From NCBI GenBank assembly GCA_963751105.1, contig CAVVTG010000002.1, positions 1,364,001 to 1,428,000 on the forward strand: a stretch of DNA of 64,000 bases. The letters are read 5' to 3'. The stretch is from JACVRW01 sp963751105 (GTDB lineage Bacteria; Actinomycetota; Thermoleophilia; Solirubrobacterales; Thermoleophilaceae). The position numbers and the translations under genes were made by a program. Of the stretch, positions 18,378-25,364 are shown in pieces (the stretch's first letter is position 1; the number at the start of each line of letters is the position of its first letter). A model generated the notes under the pieces. It was not told the origin of the DNA, searched no databases, and saw nothing but the letters and a program-made list of their open reading frames with translations.

Positions 18378-18800
18378 GTGCGGGCGCTCGTGCAACGTGT
18401 CAGCGAGGCGGCGGTCAGGGTCGAGGGGCGGGAGGTGGCCCGGATCGGCGCCGGCCTGCTCGTGTTGCTGGGGGTGCGCCGCGGCGACGGCCCGGAGCAG
18501 GCCGATCGCCTGGCCCGCAAGCTACTGGCGCTGCGCGTGTTCGAGGACGCCGAGGGCCGCATGAACCTGGACGTCGGCCGGGCCGGGGGAGAGCTCCTCT
18601 GTGTGAGTCAGTTCACCCTGTACGGCGACGCGCGAAAGGGCAATCGTCCGAGCTTCGTCGACGCGGCGTCCCCGGACGAGGCGGAGCCGCTCTACGAGCG
18701 CGTGCGCGCGGCAACGGGCGCGCAGGGTGGCGTCTTCGGCGCGCGCATGGAGGTCTCACTGGTCAATCACGGCCCGGTGACGCTCCTTCTGGAGGCGTGA
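18378..18800 (+). CDS. dtd: D-aminoacyl-tRNA deacylase
   Basis: 140 residues. Hydrolyses D-aminoacyl-tRNA (and Gly-tRNA-Ala) to protect translation. Seen: RALVQRVSEAAVRVEG at the start, LLVLLGVRRGD, LARKLLALRVFEDAEGRMNLDV, the catalytic SQFTLYGDARKGNRPSF, and the cross-chain Gly-cisPro motif as NHGPVT near the C-terminus (usually NDGPVT). GTG 18378 gives the usual RAxVQRV start. The 3' end overlaps the convergent TetR gene by 38 bases. Confidence 0.94.
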   Translation: MRALVQRVSEAAVRVEGREVARIGAGLLVLLGVRRGDGPEQADRLARKLLALRVFEDAEGRMNLDVGRAGGELLCVSQFTLYGDARKGNRPSFVDAASPDEAEPLYERVRAATGAQGGVFGARMEVSLVNHGPVTLLLEA

Positions 18801-19431
18801 CGTCCGCGAAGATGGCCCGCAGCCAGATCGTGGTGAGGGTCGGCACGAGCTCCTCCCGGGAGAGCGCGGGATCGGCGCTGAGCGAGCTGGTGTAGAAGCA
18901 GCGCTCGTTCATCCAGATGAGCGCGGTGGCCAGCGCCCTGGGGTCCGGGCCGCCGGGAGCGTCGCCCGCCTCGCGGGCCTCCTCGATGCTCTTGGCCGAG
19001 CGGTCGACGAAGCGCCTCACCAGTCCCTCTGCGAAGGCCCGCATCTCGGGCACCGTGCCCCAGCTCTGAACGGCCGCCCTCAGCACCGGCCCGTGCGCCT
19101 CCCACACGGCGGCGGTCGCCTCGATGGTGCGCATGGTGGTGAGCTCGGGCGCCTCGTCGGTGCGGTCGAGCCAGCTCTCGGCCTCGGCGAACATCTCCTC
19201 CGCGATCCGGGCCACGAGCATGCGCAGCACCGCATCCTTGGACTCGAAGTAGAAATAGAAAGAGGAGCGGGAGATCCCGGCGCCGGCGGCGAGCTCGTCG
19301 ACGCCCATGTCGCTCATCGGCTTCTTCTGCAGGAGGCGCTCGCACGTTTCGAGGATCGCCTCTTCCTTCAGGTCTCCCTTGGTGGGTCCCCTCCGCCGCG
19401 GGGATTTGAGAACGGCGCGCTCGACAGTCAC
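18763..19431 (-). CDS. TetR-family transcriptional repressor
   Basis: 222 residues. N-terminal TetR DNA-binding domain (residues 18-65): KEEAILETCERLL then VDELAAGAGISRSSFYFYFESKDAVL. The ligand domain has TIEATAAVWEAHGPVLRAAV and SWGTVPEMRAFAEGLV, resembling the EthR-type C-terminus. GTG start at 19431. Divergent from the alcohol oxidase/aldehyde dehydrogenase operon, with a perfect inverted repeat between the two -35 boxes. It therefore most likely represses both itself and that operon, in response to a hydrophobic alcohol, aldehyde or acid (inference). Confidence 0.9.
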   Translation of the reverse strand: MTVERAVLKSPRRRGPTKGDLKEEAILETCERLLQKKPMSDMGVDELAAGAGISRSSFYFYFESKDAVLRMLVARIAEEMFAEAESWLDRTDEAPELTTMRTIEATAAVWEAHGPVLRAAVQSWGTVPEMRAFAEGLVRRFVDRSAKSIEEAREAGDAPGGPDPRALATALIWMNERCFYTSSLSADPALSREELVPTLTTIWLRAIFADVTPPEGASPGRD

Positions 19432-19476
19432 ACACCCCCCAGCGACATCGTGCCGAGCGCGCCGTCCATCCGCGCC

Positions 19477-19541
19477 AACCTAAACGCGATGGCGAGAAAA
19501 ATCAACGGCCTGTTGACCCAACTTCGGACTCAAACTACGCT
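19477..19541. promoter_or_regulatory. Divergent tetR / oxidoreductase promoters
   Basis: Plus strand: TTGACC (19513-19518), 17-bp spacer, TACGCT (19536-19541) for the GMC gene. Minus strand: TTGATT (19505-19500), 17-bp spacer, TAGGTT (19482-19477) for tetR. The two -35 boxes stand back to back, 7 bp apart. Confidence 0.75.
19502..19516. promoter_or_regulatory. Candidate TetR operator
   Basis: TCAAC, 5 bp, GTTGA: a perfect inverted repeat lying across both -35 boxes. A repressor bound here would block both promoters. The size is at the short end for TetR operators. Confidence 0.55.
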
Positions 19542-19582
19542 CGCCCCCTGACCAGAGGAAGCGCCGTCCACGAGGAGCGACG

Positions 19583-21553
19583 ATGAACGAGGCCCGAAGC
19601 GAGGTCCTGCGCGCGATCTGCGACACCGTCTGCCCGCCGTTCGAGCGAGCCGGAGACCGGGACGGCTTCTGGGCCCGGTCGGGCACCGACGTCGGCGCCC
19701 ACCAGACCCTGATGACCACCATCGAGGGCCTGCCGCCCGAGCAACGGGAGGGCCTGTGGCAGCTCGTGGACGGACTCGCGCAGATGGGCTTCCTGCCCGC
19801 CTCGAGGCGCTCGCGCGAGCAGCTGCTGCGCAACCTCAGGACCCTCGGTCCGGCGGCGGAGCTGGGAGGCCAGACGCTGATCAGCCTCGCGCTCCTGTTC
19901 GCCTACGGAATGCCGGACGCCAGCGGGCGCAACGCCTTCTGGGCCAGCTTCGGCTATCCCGGGCCGAGCGGAATGCCCGAGCAGCGCCCGCGCACGGTCA
20001 CGCCGCTGGTGCCGGCCGGCGAGGACGCGGCCTACGACGCCGACGCCGTGGTGGTGGGCTCGGGCGCCGGGGGCAGCGTTATCGCGGCGGCACTGGCCGG
20101 CGCCGGGCTGAAGGTGCTGGTGCTCGAGGCCGGCGGCCTGTTCGAGGAGTCCGACTTCAACCAGTACGAGCTCTGGGCCTACCAAAACCTCTACTGGCGC
20201 GGCGGTCCCAACCCCACGGCCGACATGAACGTGGCCCTGTACGCCGGGGCCACCTACGGCGGGGGCACGACGATCAACTGGACCAATTGCCTGCGCACCA
20301 AGCCGTGGGTGCGTGAGCAGTGGGCCCGCGAGTTTGGCCTCGAGGGCCTGGACGGCGCCGATTTCGACCGCCACCTCGACTCGGTCTGGCAGCGCCTGTC
20401 GGTCAACGACCGCTGCTCAGATCTCAACGGCACGCAGGAGTCGATGCGAAGCGGGGCCGAGGTCCTCGGCTGGTCGTTCTCCACCTGCAACCGCAACATC
20501 GACGAGACGCTCTATAGCCCCGAGACGGCGGGCTACATCGGCTTCGGCGACCAGACCGGAGCCAAGCAGTCCACTCCCCACACCTACCTGGCCGACGCGA
20601 TCGCCGGCGACGCCGAGGTGATGGTGCGCACCACCGCGCAGCGCGTCCTGGTCGAGAACGGGCGCGCCGCCGGGGTCGAGGCCGTCTATTCCGACCCGGC
20701 GAGCGGCGGCGTCCCGACGCGGGTCACGGTGAGGGCGCCGCGGGTGATCGTCGCCGCCGGAGCGCTCGAGTCCCCGGCCCTGCTGCTGCGCTCGGGGATC
20801 GGCGGCCCGGCGGTCGGGCGCTACCTGCGGGTGCATCCCTGTACCGCGGTGTTCGGCAGCTACGCCGACGATCAGCGCGCCTGGTGGGGGGCTCCCCACG
20901 CCGGGCTGGTGGACGAGTTCGCCGACGTCGAGGACGGCTACGGCTTCCTCCTCGAGGCCACGCAGTACGCCCCCGGGACCGGCGCGTCCGCCCTGCCCTT
21001 CACCGGCGGCGAGGCTCACAAGCAGGCGATGTCGGAGTACCGCTACGGCTCGACCTTCATCGGCCTGGTGCGCGACCACGGCAGCGGGCGGGTCACGCTG
21101 GACGCCGCGGCCCTCGCTCAGCCCTGGTACTCGCTCACCGACGGGCTGGACGTGCGCAACACCCACCGCGCGATCGAGGCCCAGGTGCGCCTGCACGTGG
21201 CCGCCGGGGCCCGCGAGATCAGCGCTCTGGCCGGCGGCCTGCCGCGCTGGCGGGTGGGCGACGACGTGGACGCGTTCGTCGCCCGGCTCAAGCGGGTGCC
21301 GCTGCGGGCGGGAGGGTTCAAGCTGTTCGCCGCACACCAGATGGGCACCTGCCGCATGGGCCAGGACGCCCAGCAGAGCGTGGCCAACCCGTACGGAGAG
21401 CTGCACGACACGCCCGGGGTGTGGATCGGCGACGCCAGCGCCTTCCCCACGCCGTCGGGCACCAACCCGATGATCACGATCATGGCGCTGGCGCACCGCA
21501 CCGGCGAGGCCATTCTCGCGGCCTCCCCGGCCACCGCGGCCGTCACGGCGTAG
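19583..21553 (+). CDS. GMC-family FAD-dependent alcohol oxidoreductase (long-chain fatty alcohol oxidase-like)
   Basis: 656 residues. Residues 1-155 form the helical N-terminal extension seen in long-chain fatty alcohol oxidases. Residues 155-650 are a GMC oxidoreductase: ADAVVVGSGAGGSVIAAALA (FAD Rossmann), VLEAGG, ATYGGGTTINWTN, VIVAAGALESPALLLRSGIG, HQMGTCRMG (the catalytic His region) and DASAFPTPSGTNPMITIMAL. No signal peptide. Predicted to oxidise a lipophilic primary alcohol to the aldehyde handled by the next gene. A GAGGAG ribosome-binding site precedes ATG 19583, and the promoter is clear. Confidence 0.85.
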   Translation: MNEARSEVLRAICDTVCPPFERAGDRDGFWARSGTDVGAHQTLMTTIEGLPPEQREGLWQLVDGLAQMGFLPASRRSREQLLRNLRTLGPAAELGGQTLISLALLFAYGMPDASGRNAFWASFGYPGPSGMPEQRPRTVTPLVPAGEDAAYDADAVVVGSGAGGSVIAAALAGAGLKVLVLEAGGLFEESDFNQYELWAYQNLYWRGGPNPTADMNVALYAGATYGGGTTINWTNCLRTKPWVREQWAREFGLEGLDGADFDRHLDSVWQRLSVNDRCSDLNGTQESMRSGAEVLGWSFSTCNRNIDETLYSPETAGYIGFGDQTGAKQSTPHTYLADAIAGDAEVMVRTTAQRVLVENGRAAGVEAVYSDPASGGVPTRVTVRAPRVIVAAGALESPALLLRSGIGGPAVGRYLRVHPCTAVFGSYADDQRAWWGAPHAGLVDEFADVEDGYGFLLEATQYAPGTGASALPFTGGEAHKQAMSEYRYGSTFIGLVRDHGSGRVTLDAAALAQPWYSLTDGLDVRNTHRAIEAQVRLHVAAGAREISALAGGLPRWRVGDDVDAFVARLKRVPLRAGGFKLFAAHQMGTCRMGQDAQQSVANPYGELHDTPGVWIGDASAFPTPSGTNPMITIMALAHRTGEAILAASPATAAVTA

Positions 21554-21573
21554 ACCCCCGAAGGAGACTCACG

Positions 21574-23013
21574 ATGTCAGCCATCGCAGCAGACGCCCTG
21601 GTCCGCGACCGCCTCTACATCGGCGGCGAATGGGTCGAGCCGGACGGCTCCGGCACGATCGACGTGCTCAACCCGACCACCGAGGAGGTGATCGGCCGGG
21701 TCCCCGAGGGAAGCGCCGCGGACGCCGATCGCGCCGTGCTCGCCGCGCGTGCCGCCTTCGACTCCTGGTCACGCACTTCGCCCTACGAGCGTGCGCGCCT
21801 GGCGGGCGCGATCGGCGACCGGCTGTCCGAGCGGGCCGACGAGCTGGCCGTGCTGTTCACCACCGAGCTGGGCATGCCGCTCACGCTGTCGCGCATGATC
21901 CAGGCCGGGCTGCCGTCCGTGACCTTCTCGTCCCAGACCGAGCTGGTGGAGGAGATCGAGTGGGAGGAGGAGGTGGGCAACTCGCTGATCGTGCGCGAGC
22001 CCGTGGGCGTCGTCGCCGCGATCACGCCGTGGAACTACCCGCTCAGCCAGATCGCCAACAAGGTCGCGCCGGCGCTGACCGCGGGCTGCACGGTGGTCCT
22101 GAAGCCGAGCGAGGTGGTGCCGCTCAACACCTTCGTGCTGGCCGAGATCTGCGACGAGGTGGGGTTGCCGGCGGGGGTCTTCAACCTCGTCACCGGCTAC
22201 GGACCGGTGGTGGGCGAGGCGATCGTGGCCCATCCCGATACGGACATGGTGTCCTTCACCGGCTCCACGCGCGCCGGCCGGCGCGTCTCCGAGCTGGCGG
22301 CGCAGGCGGTCAAGCCCGTGTCGGTGGAGCTGGGCGGCAAGTCGGCCAACGTCCTCCTCGACGACGCCGAGCTCGAGCAGGCCGTGACCGACGGCGTGGC
22401 CAAGTGCTTTCTCAACTCCGGCCAGACGTGCAGCGCGCTGACGCGCATGCTCGTCCCGCGCGAGCAGCTCGCCCAGGTCGAGTCGATAGCCGCCGTGGTC
22501 GCCGAATCGTTCACTCCGGGCGACCCCTTCACCGAGGGCACGATGCTCGGCCCGCTCGTATCCGACGCCCAGCGCGAGCGCGTGCGCGGCTACATCGAGA
22601 AGGGCACCGAGCAGGGGGCCAAGCTCGTGACCGGCGGGGCCGAGGCACCCGACGGGCTCGACTCCGGCTACTTCGTGCGCCCCACCGTCTTCTCCGAGGT
22701 CACCACCGACATGACGATCGCGCAGGAGGAGATCTTCGGCCCGGTGCTCGCGATCATGCCCTACGAGGACGAGGAGGACGCGATCCGCATCGCCAACGAC
22801 TCGGTCTACGGGCTGGCCGGGGGCGTGTGGTCGGCGGACGAGGAGCGCGCCAAGCGCGTGGCCGCCCGCATGAGGACCGGGCAGGTGGAGATCAACGGCG
22901 GCGCGTTCAACCCGCTGGCGCCGTTCGGCGGCTACAAGCAGTCGGGGCACGGTCGCGAGATGGGCCGCTACGGGCTCGAGGAGTTCCTCGTGGCCAAGTC
23001 GCTGCAGCTCTGA
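21574..23013 (+). CDS. NAD(P)-dependent aldehyde dehydrogenase
   Basis: 479 residues, standard ALDH length. Seen: LYIGGEWVEPDGSGTIDVLN at the start, AITPWNYPLSQIANKVAPAL (oxyanion Asn), FTGSTRAGRRV, the general base Glu in VELGGKSANVL, the nucleophile Cys in NSGQTCSALTR, EEIFGPVLAIMPY and PFGGYKQSGHGREMG. Oxidises an aldehyde to the acid, probably the product of the GMC enzyme 20 bp upstream. A strong ribosome-binding site AAGGAGA is 7 bp before ATG 21574. Betaine-aldehyde and vanillin dehydrogenases share these features, so the substrate is open. Confidence 0.92.
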   Translation: MSAIAADALVRDRLYIGGEWVEPDGSGTIDVLNPTTEEVIGRVPEGSAADADRAVLAARAAFDSWSRTSPYERARLAGAIGDRLSERADELAVLFTTELGMPLTLSRMIQAGLPSVTFSSQTELVEEIEWEEEVGNSLIVREPVGVVAAITPWNYPLSQIANKVAPALTAGCTVVLKPSEVVPLNTFVLAEICDEVGLPAGVFNLVTGYGPVVGEAIVAHPDTDMVSFTGSTRAGRRVSELAAQAVKPVSVELGGKSANVLLDDAELEQAVTDGVAKCFLNSGQTCSALTRMLVPREQLAQVESIAAVVAESFTPGDPFTEGTMLGPLVSDAQRERVRGYIEKGTEQGAKLVTGGAEAPDGLDSGYFVRPTVFSEVTTDMTIAQEEIFGPVLAIMPYEDEEDAIRIANDSVYGLAGGVWSADEERAKRVAARMRTGQVEINGGAFNPLAPFGGYKQSGHGREMGRYGLEEFLVAKSLQL

Positions 23014-23020
23014 GCGGCGT

Positions 23021-23026
23021 TATAAT
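23021..23026 (+). promoter_or_regulatory. Consensus -10 box upstream of rimP leader
   Basis: TATAAT, a perfect -10, only 8 bases after the aldehyde dehydrogenase stop. Transcription would start near 23033 and give a roughly 126-nt leader before rimP. The -35 is not convincing. Confidence 0.6.
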
Positions 23027-23054
23027 CGTCGGTCGCTAGGACTTTCAGTCGTAC

Positions 23055-23076
23055 GCGGCACCCCTGTGGGGGCCGC
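23055..23076 (+). other. Leader hairpin 1 upstream of rimP
   Basis: GCGGC (23055-23059) pairs with GCCGC (23072-23076) and CCCC (23061-23064) with GGGG (23068-23071), with A23060 bulged and a TGT loop. A very stable RNA hairpin just after the predicted transcription start. Confidence 0.6.
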
Positions 23077-23082
23077 GCCTGG

Positions 23083-23108
23083 AGGTGGGCTTCGCAGCCC
23101 ACCTTTTT
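23083..23108 (+). terminator. Intrinsic terminator/attenuator before rimP
   Basis: Perfect 9-bp stem AGGTGGGCT / AGCCCACCT with a TCGC loop, followed directly by TTTTT (23104-23108). This is the clearest Rho-independent terminator in the window. It lies between the consensus -10 at 23021 and rimP, so besides ending the aldehyde dehydrogenase transcript it would attenuate transcripts started at 23033. Confidence 0.8.
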
Positions 23109-23119
23109 CTATAGGCGAA

Positions 23120-23140
23120 GCACTCGGCTCGGCCGAGTGC
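23120..23140 (+). other. Leader hairpin 3 upstream of rimP
   Basis: Perfect 9-bp inverted repeat GCACTCGGC / GCCGAGTGC with a 3-base loop, 18 bases before the rimP ATG. It could mask or present the translation start, and no good Shine-Dalgarno is seen outside it. Confidence 0.55.
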
Positions 23141-23158
23141 GCACGAGATAACAATCTG

Positions 23159-23587
23159 ATGCAGACCGATCCCCTACAGCACGACATCGAGCAGCGGCTC
23201 ACCACGGTGGAGCCGGACGTTGAGGTGCTCGCGTGCGAGAAGGTGGGTTCGGACCGGCTGCGGCTGTACATCGACCATCGCGACGGCGTGTCGCTCGCCC
23301 TCTGCGAGCGCGTCACGCAGCACCTCGGGGAGCTGCTGGCCGAGTATTCGCTCGAGGTCTCCTCGCCGGGGCCGCAGCGGCTGCTCACCAAGCCCGACCA
23401 CTTCCGGCGCTTCCTCGGCCGCCGCGCCCGCGTGCGGCTGCGCGAACCGAGGAACGGCCACAAGAGCTACACCGGAGAGCTGGTCGGAGCCAGCGACGAC
23501 GCCGTGACCGTCGCCGCGGACGACGGGGTCGTATCGATCCCGTACGCAGACATCAACCGAAGCAACCTGCTGGAGGGGGGGACATGA
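23159..23587 (+). CDS. rimP: Ribosome maturation factor RimP
   Basis: 142 residues. Needed for 30S subunit maturation. Seen: N-terminal domain with VEVLACEKVGSDRLRLYIDH (EV-x-x-x-G....RV-I-D pattern) and LALCERVTQHLGELL, the YSLEVSSPGPQRLLTKPDHFRRFLGR linker block (SSPGxxRPL-like), and the C-terminal SH3-like part ending INRSNLL. Heads the nusA-infB operon as in most bacteria. ATG 23159; TGA overlaps the nusA start region by 4 bases. Confidence 0.93.
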   Translation: MQTDPLQHDIEQRLTTVEPDVEVLACEKVGSDRLRLYIDHRDGVSLALCERVTQHLGELLAEYSLEVSSPGPQRLLTKPDHFRRFLGRRARVRLREPRNGHKSYTGELVGASDDAVTVAADDGVVSIPYADINRSNLLEGGT

Positions 23588-25098
23588 CCAAGGAGATCGT
23601 GGAGGCCGTAGGGGTCCTCGAGCGCGAGAAGGGAATCTCGGCAGAACGCCTGATGGAGGCGCTGGAGGACGCGCTGCTCTCGGCTTACAAGAAGACTCAG
23701 GACGCGGCCAAGTACGCGCGCGTGGAGGTCGATCGCGGCAGCGGCGACTTCCGTGTGTACGAGCTGATCCTCCCGTCCGACCTCGAGGAGCAGCTGCTCG
23801 ACGAGGTCGAGGAGGAGGCCGGCGAGCCCACGGTGGATCCCGAGACGGGTGAGCTCGTCTATCCGGAGGCGCCCGAGATCGATCAGGAGCGGCTGATGCA
23901 GTACCGCGACCAGATCGACGAGACCGACGTCACGCCCGACAACTTCGGCCGGATCGCGGCCCAGACGGCCAAGCAGGTGATCCTCCAGCGGATCCGCGAG
24001 GCCGAGCGCGACAACGTGTTCGACGAGTACGAGGACCGGATGGGCGAGCTGATCACCGGCATCGTCCAGCAGTCCGACTCGCGCTACACCCTCGTCCAGC
24101 TGCGCGAGCGCGTCGAGGCGCTCCTGCCGCGCGGGGAGCAGGTGCACGGCGAGCGCTACGACCACGGCCAGCGCGTCAAGGCGATCATCACCGACGTCTC
24201 GAACCAGGCCAAGGGGCCGTCGATCATCGTGTCGCGGCGTTCGCCGGAGCTGATCCGGGCGCTGTTCGAGCTCGAGGTGCCGGAGATCGCCGACGGTCTG
24301 GTGGAGATCCAGAACGTGGCCCGCGAGCCGGGCTACCGCTCCAAGATCGCCGTGATCTCGCACGCGTCGGGCGTGGACCCGGTGGGCGCCTGCGTGGGTC
24401 CGCGTGGCTCGCGCGTGCGCATGGTGGTCTCCGAGCTGCGCGGCGAGAAGATCGACATCATCCCCTTCAACGAGGAGCCGGCGCGCTTCGTGGCCAAGGC
24501 GCTCTCGCCCGCGCGCGTGCGCGAGGTGCTCGTCGACGACGAGGCCAAGCAGGCCACGGTGATCGTCCCCGACGACCAGCTCTCGCTCGCTATCGGCAAG
24601 GACGGCCTGAACGCGCGGCTCGCCGCTCGCCTCACCGGCTGGCGCGTGGACATCCGCTCCGAGACCGAGTTCGCCGAGGACGAGGCGGAGATGGGCTACG
24701 ACGAGGAGGAGGTCTCCGGCCGCTGCGCCGCGATCCTCGCCAACGGCAAGCGCTGCCCCAACGCCTCGTTGCCCGGATCGCGCTACTGCGGCCTGCCGGC
24801 CCACCAGGCTCTCGTCGACCAGGACTCCGACTATCTCGTCCCACCCGAGGAGGGCGCGAACGGCGATGGAGCCGGGGACGGCGAGGAGCTCCCGGAGCCC
24901 GAGGGCGACGACGTGCCCCAAGCCGTGGCCGAGGAGGCCGAGGCGGCCGTCGAGGAGGAGATCGTCGCCGATTCGCCCTCCTCGGAGGACCTCGCCCCGG
25001 ACCCCGAGGCCGAGAGCGCCGCCGCCGACGGGAACATCGAGGCGGACGTCGAGATCGGAGAGGCGCCGGCCGAGGCCGAGGAGGCGGAGGAGTCGTAG
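23584..25098 (+). CDS. nusA: Transcription termination/antitermination factor NusA with C-terminal zinc-finger-like tail
   Basis: 504 residues. N-terminal polymerase-binding domain (1-130, LEREKGISAERLMEALEDAL), S1 domain (about 140-210, GELITGIVQQ), then two KH domains (VGACVGPRGSRVRMVVSEL and LAIGKDGLNARLAARL). After residue 375 come a cysteine-rich segment, GRCAAILANGKRC then SRYCGLPAHQ (C-x9-C-x10-C-x4-H), and an acidic Glu/Ala/Pro tail of about 100 residues. The core is standard. The metal-site-like tail is not part of classical NusA and is discussed as a finding. ATG 23584, coupled to rimP. Confidence 0.96.
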   Translation: MTKEIVEAVGVLEREKGISAERLMEALEDALLSAYKKTQDAAKYARVEVDRGSGDFRVYELILPSDLEEQLLDEVEEEAGEPTVDPETGELVYPEAPEIDQERLMQYRDQIDETDVTPDNFGRIAAQTAKQVILQRIREAERDNVFDEYEDRMGELITGIVQQSDSRYTLVQLRERVEALLPRGEQVHGERYDHGQRVKAIITDVSNQAKGPSIIVSRRSPELIRALFELEVPEIADGLVEIQNVAREPGYRSKIAVISHASGVDPVGACVGPRGSRVRMVVSELRGEKIDIIPFNEEPARFVAKALSPARVREVLVDDEAKQATVIVPDDQLSLAIGKDGLNARLAARLTGWRVDIRSETEFAEDEAEMGYDEEEVSGRCAAILANGKRCPNASLPGSRYCGLPAHQALVDQDSDYLVPPEEGANGDGAGDGEELPEPEGDDVPQAVAEEAEAAVEEEIVADSPSSEDLAPDPEAESAAADGNIEADVEIGEAPAEAEEAEES

Positions 25099-25103
25099 AC
25101 CCG

Positions 25104-25364
25104 CTGCGACGCTGCGTGAGCTGCGGCCGCTCCCTGCCCAAGCGGGAGCTGCTGCGGCTGGTGCGGGGCGAGGACGGCGGGGTGCGGCCGGACACCTCCG
25201 CGCGCGCCCACGGGCGCGGCGCGTACCTGTGCGGCGAGCCCGAGTGTGCCGCTAGTCTCGACAGCCCGCGCGCCCTGGCCCGCTCCTTCCGGGCGCCGGT
25301 GACCATTGATCAGGAGACCATAGACTTGGTGCAGGAATGGCAAAGAAGCGCGTTCACGAGATAG
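25104..25364 (+). CDS. ylxR: YlxR-family RNA-binding protein (probable CTG start)
   Basis: 86 residues. YlxR (DUF448) is a small nucleic-acid-binding protein found between nusA and infB. Seen: RRCVSCGRSLPKRELLRLVR with the conserved CxxC and basic helix, RPDTSARAHGRGAYLC (the GRGAYVC motif) and CAASL. The first Cys (25113) lies before the only ordinary start, GTG 25116, so the true start is upstream. CTG 25104 gives a family-typical N-terminus; GTA 25095, overlapping the nusA TAG, is less likely. The 3' end overlaps infB by 28 bases. Confidence 0.85.
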   Translation: MRRCVSCGRSLPKRELLRLVRGEDGGVRPDTSARAHGRGAYLCGEPECAASLDSPRALARSFRAPVTIDQETIDLVQEWQRSAFTR

